A stretch of 64,000 nucleotides of DNA from JACKHO01 sp041398745 (lineage in GTDB: Bacteria; Planctomycetota; Planctomycetia; Planctomycetales; Planctomycetaceae). The stretch lies in the NCBI GenBank assembly GCA_041398745.1, contig JAWKUB010000004.1:682001-746000 (forward strand). Reading direction: 5' to 3'. Below, piece after piece: positions 56,666-64,000 of this stretch. Made by a program: the position numbers and the translations under genes. The number at the start of each line of letters is the position of its first letter. Within the stretch, counting starts at the first letter, position 1. The notes below the pieces were generated by a model. It searched no databases, had not been told where the DNA came from, and saw only the letters and a list, made by a program, of their open reading frames with translations.

Positions 56666-58060
56666 TTACTCGCCCGAGCTCGCAGATTCCTCGAAGTTTG
56701 GATCGATTGAGAACCGCTCCAGCAGGCGGTAGAGCTTTCTGCGGTGAATACCGAGCATGCGCGCTGCCTTGGCTTTGTTTCCCTTGGACTTTTGCAGAAT
56801 CGAAATGATGTGAGCCCGCTCCACCGACGCCAAATCGATATCATCAGAAGCTCTGCTCAACGCCGTTGACGAACCATTTTGACCTGTCGAAATGGGCACG
56901 CATTTCACAACTTCGCTGGGCAGGTCGTCGATTGTGATGACACCATCTTCGGCGAGCACCGTGGCGCGATCCACCGCGTTGATGAGCTGACGCACGTTAC
57001 CGGGCCAGTGGTAGCGAACCATTGCATCCATCGCCTCAGGCTCGAGTTCCCACTGGTCACCGAGAAAATGATCGACAATCTGCTCAATATCACCATCCCG
57101 GTCACGCAGCGGCGGCAACTTAATCGAAAGCACATTCAGCCGGTAATACAAATCCTCTCGAAACCGCCCCTCAGCTACTTCTTCGGCGAGGTCCCTGTTT
57201 GTTGCTGCAATCACCCGCACATTCACGCGTCGCTCTAAATGCGAACCAATTCGGCGGAATGACCCATCTTCCAATACACGCAGGAGTTTCGGCTGCAGTG
57301 CAGGCGTGAGTTCGCCAATTTCGTCAATGAACAATGTCCCGCTGTGGGCGACTTCGAACAGTCCCTGTTTGCGATTTGCTGCTCCAGTAAAGGCTCCCTT
57401 TTCATGCCCGAACAGCTCACTCTCCACGAGCGTTTCCGGGAGCGCCGCACAGTTGATGGTGACGAATGGACGCCCCAACCTCGGACTGTTCTCCTGAATG
57501 GCTCGCGCCACAAGTTCCTTACCAGTCCCGCTTTCCCCTTCAATGAGCACCGACTTGTCCGTGGGGGCGATTTTGGAAATGAGGCGGAAGACCTCTTTCA
57601 TTGCCGGGGAATCGCCAATGATGCGGGGCTTCGGCTGCTCACGCTGCAGCAGTTCACGAAGCTGATCGTTCTCCTGACGCAAGCGTCCCCGCTGCGCAGC
57701 CAGTTGGCAGCGTTGCTCAAGTGCCGCCAAGGGAAATGGCTTTGTCAGATAGTCACACGCCCCACGCTTCATGGCGTCAACCGCGTTCTCAACCGTCGCT
57801 TGTCCCGTAAGAATGAGGACTTCCGTCTCGATTTGCTGTTCGCGAAGCCTGTCGAGAACTTCAAGTCCCGAAACGCCAGGAAGATTCATATCGAGAATGG
57901 CGACGTCGAAGCGGCGGCGCTGTAGTTGATAGAGTCCGTCCTGTCCGTTTCCAGACTCCGATACATGGTGGCCATGGCGTCGCAGGAACTGTGCGGCCAT
58001 GCCACGAAATTCTTCATCATCTTCGACAATCAGGATGTCTACGGGCGTCGATTCAGTCAT
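56666..58060 (-). CDS. Sigma-54-dependent response regulator (NtrC type)
   Basis: 464 residues. Receiver domain (1-120) with phosphorylation site Asp57 (DVAILDMNLPG). AAA+ domain with Walker A GESGTGKELVARAI, the sigma-54-contacting GAFTGA loop (HEKGAFTGAANRKQG), Walker B GTLFIDEIGEL and the R-finger region. The C-terminus is a Fis-type helix-turn-helix (GNKAKAARMLGIHRRKLYRL). It would bind upstream sites and open sigma-54 promoters such as those at 54886 and 56477. Divergent from the kinase gene at 58269, the natural partner. Confidence 0.93.
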   Translation of the reverse strand: MTESTPVDILIVEDDEEFRGMAAQFLRRHGHHVSESGNGQDGLYQLQRRRFDVAILDMNLPGVSGLEVLDRLREQQIETEVLILTGQATVENAVDAMKRGACDYLTKPFPLAALEQRCQLAAQRGRLRQENDQLRELLQREQPKPRIIGDSPAMKEVFRLISKIAPTDKSVLIEGESGTGKELVARAIQENSPRLGRPFVTINCAALPETLVESELFGHEKGAFTGAANRKQGLFEVAHSGTLFIDEIGELTPALQPKLLRVLEDGSFRRIGSHLERRVNVRVIAATNRDLAEEVAEGRFREDLYYRLNVLSIKLPPLRDRDGDIEQIVDHFLGDQWELEPEAMDAMVRYHWPGNVRQLINAVDRATVLAEDGVITIDDLPSEVVKCVPISTGQNGSSTALSRASDDIDLASVERAHIISILQKSKGNKAKAARMLGIHRRKLYRLLERFSIDPNFEESASSGE

Positions 58061-58128
58061 CGAATCACGAAGTCTGGTGGGAGTTTCTGTCGGCGCTAAC
58101 CGTCATGGCGCCTTACGTCCTACCAATA

Positions 58129-58143
58129 TGGCACGTTTCGTGC
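58129..58143 (+). promoter_or_regulatory. Sigma-54-like site or operator upstream of the kinase gene
   Basis: TGGCACGTTTCGTGC matches the -24/-12 consensus at 10 of 11 fixed positions, with GG-GC spacing kept. It also forms the palindrome GGCACG-TTT-CGTGCC, so it may instead be a regulator binding site. The kinase start is 125 bp downstream. Confidence 0.5.
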
Positions 58144-58155
58144 CTACGATGAAGT

Positions 58156-58204
58156 GAATCGTATGAAATGCAGTAGGAGCGCAAACCTCAAACTCATACG
58201 ATTC
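58156..58204. promoter_or_regulatory. Perfect 11-bp inverted repeat in the divergent intergenic region
   Basis: GAATCGTATGA (58156-58166) and TCATACGATTC (58194-58204) are exact reverse complements 27 nt apart, upstream of the kinase start. It could be an operator pair or a leader hairpin. Confidence 0.5.
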
Positions 58205-58268
58205 CCAAGTTTGATTGTCTTGCTCCGGTCTCCCGTCACGTCTGTTTCAGCTAGATTTCTGCGGTTTT

Positions 58269-59759
58269 ATGACATCCAATCCACCCACACCGCGAGTTCA
58301 GGATTCCTTTTCGGAAGAAGGATTCTTGCGCGCGGTAGTGGACACCATCGTGGACGCCATTGTCACAATTGATGCGCGCGGGGTGATTTTGCAGGCGAAC
58401 CCGGCTGCCCTGAAGATTTTTGGCTACACAACAGGCGAACTGGTGGGAAACAACGTTTCCATGCTGATGCCAGCTGACATCGGACGCCAGCACGACGGGT
58501 ATCTGGAGGCATTTCTGAAGACGCGTGTCGCCAAAATCATTGGAATTGGTCGGCAGGTGACCGCTGTTCGAAAAGACGGTACGGAATTCCCCATTGAACT
58601 GGCGGTCAGCGAAGTCTCAATTGACGGGAATAAGTACTTCACAGGCATCATGCGAGACATCAGCGAGAAAGTTCGCGTCGAAGAGGCCGTTCGACAGGAG
58701 CGTGACTTCAGCCGCAGCCTTATCGATACCGCCCACGCCATTATCCTGGTTCTCGATCCCCTGGGGCGCATCGAGCAGTTCAATCCGTACCTGGAAGAAC
58801 TTACCGGCTACACAATTGATGAAGTCATCGGAAAGGACTGGTTCGAGTTGTTCATTCCGGAAGCGGAACGACCGGACATCCGTGACGTTTTCTCCCGGAC
58901 GCTCAGCGGAAAACCGGTCGTGAGCAACGTGAACGCCATCCTGACCAAAATCGGCAAAGAACGCGTGGTGGCCTGGTCGGGGCGACGACTACTGAACCTC
59001 GCTGGTGATGTCATCGGTGTCCTGGCAATTGGAAACGACATTACCGAACTGAAAGCCGCCGAGCGCCGACTTGTTCAATCGGAACGTCTGGCCGCCGTCG
59101 GCCAAATGGTCACCGGCCTGGCACACGAAAGTCGCAACGCCCTGCAGCGGACTCTGGCCTCACTCGAAATGCTGGAAATGGATGCTGGCGATGCCCCGGA
59201 CGCCTTGGTACTCATTCAACGAGCCAAGCGCGCCATGTCCGAGTTACAGCGTCTTTACGACGAAGTACGAAACTACGCAGCCCCCATCAAACTGGATCGC
59301 TCAACATTCAGTCTCAGCCAGTTGCTCGAAGAGACATGGGAGTTAGTTCGACAAGTCCACGATGAGCAACTCGTGTCGTTTGACGTGCGCATCCAGCCGG
59401 AACTCGACATCATTGAGGCGGACCGCGATCGACTCCAGCAAGTGTTTCGCAACGTCATTGAAAACGCGTTGGCAGTCTCTCCTTCGGAGGGCCTCATTCG
59501 GGCCGCGTCGGCGAAGTGCGAACTGAACGGGCAGCCTGCCGTACGCGTCTCCGTAACGGACGATGGCCCCGGGCTCTCAGATGAACAGTTAAAGCGGATC
59601 TTTGATCCCTTTTACACAACGAAAACTCGCGGCACCGGATTAGGGATGGCTATTGCAGCACGCATTGTCACCGCGCACAACGGGCTGCTGACTGCGGACA
59701 ACCATGACTCGCTGGGGGCCGAGATTTCAATTTCTCTGCCTTGCCAAATCAGGTCGTGA
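58269..59759 (+). CDS. FixL-like PAS sensor histidine kinase
   Basis: 496 residues from ATG 58269, without membrane helices. PAS 1 (about 18-140) resembles the FixL heme PAS: FGYTTGELVGNNVSMLMP, the heme-histidine block IGRQHDGYL (His75) and IIGIGRQVTAVRKDGTEFPI (Arg95), the same 20-residue spacing as His200-Arg220 of Bradyrhizobium FixL. PAS 2 follows (about 145-270). The kinase has an H-box GLAHESRNALQRTLASLEML, N-box NVIENALAVSP, and G-boxes DDGPGLSDEQ and TRGTGLGMAI. Predicted cytosolic oxygen sensor that phosphorylates the NtrC-type regulator and/or the receiver at 59794. Confidence 0.88.
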   Translation: MTSNPPTPRVQDSFSEEGFLRAVVDTIVDAIVTIDARGVILQANPAALKIFGYTTGELVGNNVSMLMPADIGRQHDGYLEAFLKTRVAKIIGIGRQVTAVRKDGTEFPIELAVSEVSIDGNKYFTGIMRDISEKVRVEEAVRQERDFSRSLIDTAHAIILVLDPLGRIEQFNPYLEELTGYTIDEVIGKDWFELFIPEAERPDIRDVFSRTLSGKPVVSNVNAILTKIGKERVVAWSGRRLLNLAGDVIGVLAIGNDITELKAAERRLVQSERLAAVGQMVTGLAHESRNALQRTLASLEMLEMDAGDAPDALVLIQRAKRAMSELQRLYDEVRNYAAPIKLDRSTFSLSQLLEETWELVRQVHDEQLVSFDVRIQPELDIIEADRDRLQQVFRNVIENALAVSPSEGLIRAASAKCELNGQPAVRVSVTDDGPGLSDEQLKRIFDPFYTTKTRGTGLGMAIAARIVTAHNGLLTADNHDSLGAEISISLPCQIRS

Positions 59760-59793
59760 GTAACATGTGCGAGTGTGGAAAGGAGTTCAGTCT

Positions 59794-60192
59794 ATGGTAA
59801 ACAGTTCTCCAAAGCTTCGAATTGTCATCGCCGATGATGAACCAGACGTGCGGGAGTTCCTCAGCCGGGCCTGTCAGCTTTGCGGATTTGAGGTCGTCGG
59901 CGTTGCTGAAAACGGAGTTCAACTGACACGTTGTTGTGCTGATTGTTCTCCCGACTTAATTCTGACCGACGTCATGATGCCCGAAGTCGACGGTCTGACG
60001 GCCTTGGGCGAAATACGCGAGCACGTAGCCATTCCGTCAATCGTAATTACCGCTCATGACCGACCAGAGCTCAGACTGCAGGCAGCAGAGTTCGGCGCGG
60101 TCGCTTACCTGATAAAACCAGTCAGCCTCGCCAGCTTGAGAGACATACTGAAAATCGCCGAGCAGCGCGTCGCCGAATCGCGACGCGCCTGA
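59794..60192 (+). CDS. Single-domain response regulator
   Basis: 132 residues from ATG 59794, with AGGAG 9 nt upstream. Only a receiver domain: acidic pocket RIVIADDEPDV, phosphorylation site DLILTDVMMPEVDG, Thr switch IVITAHDRPE and the conserved Lys-Pro AYLIKPVSL. No output domain. It lies 34 bp after the kinase gene, so it is probably a phosphate sink, shuttle or FixJ-like N-terminal stand-in within the same system. Confidence 0.88.
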   Translation: MVNSSPKLRIVIADDEPDVREFLSRACQLCGFEVVGVAENGVQLTRCCADCSPDLILTDVMMPEVDGLTALGEIREHVAIPSIVITAHDRPELRLQAAEFGAVAYLIKPVSLASLRDILKIAEQRVAESRRA

Positions 60193-60209
60193 GGAACAGC
60201 TGCCTGCGG

Positions 60210-60926
60210 CTACGGCAGTTCACGAATGCGCAGGTTGCGGAAATCGATGGGCGCCCCTTCCGACTCCAGGCAAAGGTAGCCCGACGCAGGCTTGCAGTCA
60301 GTTCCTCCAGAGACTTCCTCTCCATTCACCCACAGCCGGACCTCACCATTAATGCCACGCACGTAGTAATGGTTCCATTCATTCACTCCCAGGCTCAGGT
60401 TCTTGCTCGGGAAGCTGCGTTGCCCGTTCGGTGAGAGTGGCGGGAATGGTGTCATGGTCGATTTGCCAACGGGGAAGACATCACCGTTGGTGCTGAACCA
60501 ATCACCCTTCTTGCCGCTGCTCGACTCATACAGTTCTGTGTAGCCGTGGTCGAGGACCTGAACCTCAATTCCGCCGGGAGGCAGTCGATTTGGAGGCAGG
60601 TCAGTCAACGCTTCCTCAGAAGCCCACACGAAGACGCCAGAGTTGCCACCCTTTTTCAAATGCCGCCATTCGACGACGAGTTCAAAATTCTTGTACTGCT
60701 TCGCCGTCCGCAAGACACCAACGGGCGTCCCGGTGCAATGAATTTGTCCGTCTTTGAACGTCCAGGTTTCGGGGTCGCAGTTTACTCGGGCAAAGTCGGC
60801 TTCACCCAGAGCCACCCAGCCATCGCCGGTTCCGTCAATAAACGCTTTCCGCAATTGGGGCTCGTCGGCTTGCAAGTTGGCCGACATGACAATCAACAGG
60901 AATCCCAGAGCAACTCGATACGGCAT
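60210..60926 (-). CDS. DUF1080 (3-keto-disaccharide hydrolase-like) secreted protein
   Basis: 238 residues from ATG 60926 (MPYRVALGFLLIVMSANLQA, a signal peptide); longer frame ignored because the leader fits here. Jellyroll, concanavalin-like DUF1080 fold with the typical blocks FIDGTGDGWVALGEADFARV, GQIHCTGTPVGVLRTAKQYK, ELVVEWRHLKKGGNSGVFVW, GIEVQVLDHGYTELYES and GYLCLESEGAPIDFRNLRI. Widespread in planctomycetes, where several members cleave 3-keto-glycosides. Converges with the receiver gene, 17 bp apart. Confidence 0.9.
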   Translation of the reverse strand: MPYRVALGFLLIVMSANLQADEPQLRKAFIDGTGDGWVALGEADFARVNCDPETWTFKDGQIHCTGTPVGVLRTAKQYKNFELVVEWRHLKKGGNSGVFVWASEEALTDLPPNRLPPGGIEVQVLDHGYTELYESSSGKKGDWFSTNGDVFPVGKSTMTPFPPLSPNGQRSFPSKNLSLGVNEWNHYYVRGINGEVRLWVNGEEVSGGTDCKPASGYLCLESEGAPIDFRNLRIRELP

Positions 60927-61006
60927 GGTTGTTAACTCACTATTGTTCAAATGAAATCGAGGGAACTCACGCTTCAAGTACCAAATTCGACAAGCCATTC
61001 CAAAAC

Positions 61007-61036
61007 CAGGTAGCACAGACATTCCTGTCTGTGTTT
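61007..61036. repeat. CACAGACA-type repeat with GTAG foot
   Basis: GTAGCACAGACATTCCTGTC followed by TGTGTTTGC. The GTAG directly before the palindrome matches the layout of REPs. Confidence 0.8.
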
Positions 61037-61248
61037 GCACGTCAGTGACGAGTGAGGTTCTGCAACAGCAGTACGTGTCGATCCTTGAAGGAAGTCTTCT
61101 CAGAGAATCGTAGCTGGGACAGGAGGCGTTGTCAGGCGGATGAGCAAAATGTGTGGGGAGCGACCATCCAGGCAGTCCCCGACCAGCGGCCCGCACGCTA
61201 CAATTCCCCTCTTCGTTTCTAATGAGAACTCTCCACACGGAAGAAGAA

Positions 61249-61905
61249 ATGACTGTCATTCGCGCCGTCGTGTTCGACATGGACGGTATCATGTTCAATA
61301 CGGAAGACCTCTTCCACTTGACTGGCCACGAGTTGATGCGTCGTCGTGGAAAGGTCGCCACGCCGGAACTGTTTCATGCCATGATGGGACGCCGCGCACA
61401 TGACGCCTTCACCGCCATGATTAACATGATGCAGCTCACCGAGACCATTCCGGAACTGCAGGAAGAGTCGGAAGCCATTTTCGATGACTTGCTCAGCAAG
61501 CACCTCGACACCATGCCCGGCCTGCATGAATTGCTCGACACCATTGAACGGCAGGACATTCCCAAAGGCGTCGCCACCTCGTCCGACCGACGCTACCTCG
61601 AACGGCTGCTCAACCAGTTCGATTTGCTCCCCCGCTTCGACATGACCCTCACCGCCGAAGATGTCACCCAGGGAAAGCCGCATCCGGAAATCTACCTCAC
61701 TGCTGCTTCGCGTCTCGGCGTTGACCCCCACGAAATGCTCGTGCTGGAAGACAGCGAAAACGGCACCAAAGCCGCAGCTGCTGCGGGAGCCCACATCGTC
61801 TCCGTCCCCCACGACCACAGCCGCCACCACGACTTCTCCGTCGCCAAAGCTGTGGTACCGCAGTTAAATCATGACTATGTCATGGGTTTGCTGTCGCGCG
61901 ACTGA
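61249..61905 (+). CDS. HAD-superfamily phosphatase (beta-phosphoglucomutase-like)
   Basis: 218 residues from ATG 61249. HAD motif I AVVFDMDGIMFNTEDL (nucleophile and acid/base Asp), cap domain of helices, motif II VATSSDRRYLE, and motifs III/IV GKPHPEIYLTAASRLGV with VLEDSENGTKAAAAAGAHIV. The DxDGxxxxT layout and helical cap match subfamily I enzymes acting on small phosphosugars. Substrate not determined; genes nearby give no pathway. Confidence 0.85.
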   Translation: MTVIRAVVFDMDGIMFNTEDLFHLTGHELMRRRGKVATPELFHAMMGRRAHDAFTAMINMMQLTETIPELQEESEAIFDDLLSKHLDTMPGLHELLDTIERQDIPKGVATSSDRRYLERLLNQFDLLPRFDMTLTAEDVTQGKPHPEIYLTAASRLGVDPHEMLVLEDSENGTKAAAAAGAHIVSVPHDHSRHHDFSVAKAVVPQLNHDYVMGLLSRD

Positions 61906-61932
61906 CATTCTTGAAACAGACGTCATTTCCAA

Positions 61933-61966
61933 GCCCGGTAGCACAGATTTCTGTCTGTGTTTTCCC
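61933..61966. repeat. CACAGACA-type repeat, diverged
   Basis: GTAGCACAGATTTCTGTCTG then TGTTTTCCCGG. One arm has changed (CACAGA-TTTC), but the GTAG foot remains. Confidence 0.7.
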
Positions 61967-62388
61967 GGCACATGGTTCATGGGCCGGACGGATTCAATGT
62001 ACCCCGGAGGCCCGACATACCAGGCCCTGTTGCACTCGCTGCCCTTCTGCCTTTCGCATTTCGCTGGAATGCCGCCGCTGGCCCTGGGTTCTGCCTTTGT
62101 GGAATCGCAGGTAGCGCTCGATCCAGTTGACGCTCAAACGCTCCGTAGCCGCAGCACACTGATTCAGACGCGATTCGCCCAACGCCTGCAGTCCTAAACT
62201 TTTCGCAACCCGTTTTCCACCAGCTTGATGCGCTCATGCAGCACATCCCAGCTCGAGTTCAATCTACTTGACATCAATAAACTCTGATGGCAAACTCCTG
62301 CCAGAATCCTTACACAGAATGGTTCTGTCTTACGAAGGCAGAATGATTCTGTAGAAAAACAAGTTACACAGCAAGAGACGAGGCTGCG
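61967..62388. other. Intergenic region without a recognised gene
   Basis: No coding frame with a good start or domain was found. A direct repeat-like AGAATGGTTCTGTCTTACG / AGAATGATTCTGTAG is seen at about 62318-62355, just upstream of 62389. Confidence 0.35.
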
Positions 62389-62670
62389 ATGGATGACGTC
62401 AATCCGTTTGCGCCACCGCGACAACTGTCGTTGAGGTCGCGTGACCGTCTTCGAATGCTCGCCCGTCGATTCTTAATGGGCATTGTGCTGTTTGCCGTGT
62501 ACACGTTGTCGTACGGGCCATGGGTCGCCGTGGGCTCGCGATACTACATCCCCGGTGGTCATTTCATTCATCACGTCATTTACGCTCCACTACATTTTCT
62601 CAGCTCACACATCCCGCCGTACCGTTACATCACAATGGAGTTGTTCTGGTGGGGCTACGGACCGGTCTAG
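62389..62670 (+). CDS. Small membrane protein of unknown function
   Basis: 93 residues beginning MDDVNPFAPP, with one clear membrane helix (FLMGIVLFAVYTLSYGPWVA) and an aromatic-rich C-terminus (HVIYAPLHFLSSHIPPYRYI). The NPFAPP start is shared by many small planctomycete membrane proteins. No function can be assigned. Confidence 0.55.
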   Translation: MDDVNPFAPPRQLSLRSRDRLRMLARRFLMGIVLFAVYTLSYGPWVAVGSRYYIPGGHFIHHVIYAPLHFLSSHIPPYRYITMELFWWGYGPV

Positions 62671-62974
62671 CACGATTCAAGAAGGTGATCGAACATGTTC
62701 GTTCAACCCGCATGGTTCACGAGGATTGATGCGTTGAATCCAAGTTCAAAATTGATAATCCGACGATTCACACAAGCAAACAATCGCATCCAAGGCTTCT
62801 CCGCAGGCCACTTTGTCATAGACTATTCTGTATTCACAGCCGCAAGTACCAACACGCGGCTGTGTAACAAAGCGGTGCACGGGAATTGTGACTCCGCCCG
62901 AATTTTCAAATCAAAGCCGTCCGTCACAATCCCGTGACCGCCGGCGTTATCGTGACTAGGAGAAGCGTATCCAA
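62671..62974. other. Intergenic region without a recognised gene
   Basis: Only a short palindrome (CACAGCCGC...GCGGCTGTG at about 62836-62864) is seen; no gene. Confidence 0.35.
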
Positions 62975-63436
62975 ATGCCAACACGTGAATGGCAGCGAGA
63001 ACTTTCATTAGTCATTGCAGGCACCCTGCGCACCTTACTGCCTTCCCTGAACAATGACGAATTGGCGATGCTTGCCCTCGACTGTCATCCCTGGAACGCA
63101 GGGCTATTTCTCGCTGTTCTTACTCAATCGGAAGTCGACGCTGATCCTTTGCTTGCCGATCCCGCCGAGATGGCGGCCTGGAATTACTACGATTGTGGCG
63201 AGCAGTCTGACAAATGGGTTGTCGATTCATTGTGCGAGACGATGAGGCAGGACTACTACAACTCTGAAGACCGCGATACAATAGCTCAAGCATATTTTCG
63301 TTCATGTGGAGCCGCTATTTCCGACGAGTTGGTCAGTGATGTGCTGAACGACTACCGACTCCGCCCTGATTTTCGGGTGAGCGTGACGCATCCTGACGAC
63401 GGTACGGAATTTTGCACACAAGAAGACGCACGATAA
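62975..63436 (+). CDS. Soluble protein of unknown function
   Basis: 153 residues from ATG 62975. Acidic protein with MLALDCHPWNAGLFLAVLTQ and DPAEMAAWNYYDCGEQSDKW, followed by helices and a beta end (RPDFRVSVTHPDD). No signal peptide. Overall pattern recalls small immunity-type or DUF4303-like proteins, which is a weak guess. The next gene on the same strand starts 111 bp downstream. Confidence 0.55.
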   Translation: MPTREWQRELSLVIAGTLRTLLPSLNNDELAMLALDCHPWNAGLFLAVLTQSEVDADPLLADPAEMAAWNYYDCGEQSDKWVVDSLCETMRQDYYNSEDRDTIAQAYFRSCGAAISDELVSDVLNDYRLRPDFRVSVTHPDDGTEFCTQEDAR

Positions 63437-63547
63437 CAATCGCGTGCACCGGAGTACGCGAGTGGCCGGTTTTCCAATAGAGAGTCTTTCTCGCGTACCC
63501 GGTGACGCGTGACGTTCTGCTACCGAGATGAAATTTGCCCGCCAAAC

Positions 63548-64000
63548 ATGCCTCTTAAATTTCGTGAACTTGACTACGAATGGCGACTTCGCGAGGGCTT
63601 CCCTCCGATGGGAAGCGTCAAAGCAGATTCACCCAATTTCGTTGACGCAATTCGGTCCACCGTTCCTTCCCTAGAAAGGGCGTCATTACATGAACTCTCA
63701 TCGTGGCTTTTGTCGCGTCTCTCGTTCCTGACTGCTGGATCGCTCGAACTTGAGGGCAACGACTTTTCGCACGACACCAACGAGATCGGATACAAGCTGA
63801 AGGCAACGCACTCAACATCCAATGCTTCGGCACATGGTGCGATCGTGTTAAACCCACAACGTGTCTACTTTGCTTACGTGGACGCTGGCATCGGCGATTA
63901 TCAGTCACTGGTTGTTGAGCTGCTTTGCCGCTATCCTGATGACTTGGAACAATGTGCTATTCGTGTGTTCGAGCCTGAATCAAAACGATTGCGCGTCTAT
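63548..64000 (+). CDS. Protein of unknown function (3' end beyond the window)
   Basis: ATG 63548 and 151 open codons to the right edge. Sequence begins MPLKFRELDYEWRLREGFPP and includes LSSWLLSRLSFLTAGSLELE and VYFAYVDAGIGDYQSLVVEL. Soluble, no domain recognised. Incomplete, so function cannot be judged. Confidence 0.55.
   Translation, partial: MPLKFRELDYEWRLREGFPPMGSVKADSPNFVDAIRSTVPSLERASLHELSSWLLSRLSFLTAGSLELEGNDFSHDTNEIGYKLKATHSTSNASAHGAIVLNPQRVYFAYVDAGIGDYQSLVVELLCRYPDDLEQCAIRVFEPESKRLRVY

Noticed and set aside
61219..61830. Minus-strand open frame of 203 codons
   Set aside because: Antisense to the HAD phosphatase, whose catalytic motifs are complete.

Overview
The window reads as chromosomal DNA of a planctomycete (phylum Planctomycetota). 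The basis is a large protein with the planctomycete cytochrome c / DUF1549 / DUF1553 architecture (33704-36742), a DUF1501 protein (41018-42484), a DUF1080 protein (60210-60926), many secreted TPR or repeat proteins, and long intergenic stretches packed with short palindromic repeats. Genus cannot be fixed from the sequence alone.

Layout. 1-5500: the 3'-truncated gene of a secreted ricin-type lectin protein, an apparently intact ISKra4-family insertion sequence with 24-bp inverted repeats and a 7-8 bp target duplication, and a SEC-C/TPR protein. 5700-16400: ABC-2 permease, intradiol dioxygenase, TPR protein, a REP-associated tyrosine transposase (RAYT) framed by two inverted 32-bp REPs, a CehA/McbA metallohydrolase, an aldehyde dehydrogenase and tRNA-Val(GAC). 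16600-29800: glycosyltransferase, a decayed efflux adaptor gene next to a dead IS3 element, a split GYF-domain gene, tRNA-Leu(TAG), EEP hydrolase, DUF58 protein, a candidate structured RNA, sulfotransferase, class II aldolase, a second GYF-domain protein and a methyltransferase. 30100-45700: SLC4-type anion transporter with an N-terminal EIIA-like domain, FadL-type porin, planctomycete cytochrome protein, Tag glycosylase, a repeat-rich island with a truncated methyltransferase copy and a two-gene TIR/nuclease operon (candidate defence system), DUF1501 protein, methyltransferase and a thioredoxin-like secreted protein.

45800-60200 is a coherent respiratory locus on the minus strand. A long operon runs from a diheme cytochrome c through a membrane protein, CcoN, CcoO, two small membrane proteins, a CcoI-type copper ATPase, a SafE-like protein, a DUF4405-like protein and a cytochrome c'-like protein. 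A second unit carries another cytochrome c'-like protein and a double universal stress protein. Both units are preceded by -24/-12 (sigma-54) promoter-like sequences. Beside them lie a sigma-54 activator of the NtrC type and, divergently, a histidine kinase whose first PAS domain keeps the FixL heme histidine and regulatory arginine at the FixL spacing, plus a single-domain receiver. The simplest reading is oxygen-sensed, sigma-54-driven expression of a cbb3-type high-affinity oxidase. 60200-64000 holds a DUF1080 protein, a HAD phosphatase and small unknown proteins, the last cut by the window edge.

All calls come from reading motifs, frames and repeats by eye. No database search was run, so family names without strong motifs are provisional.
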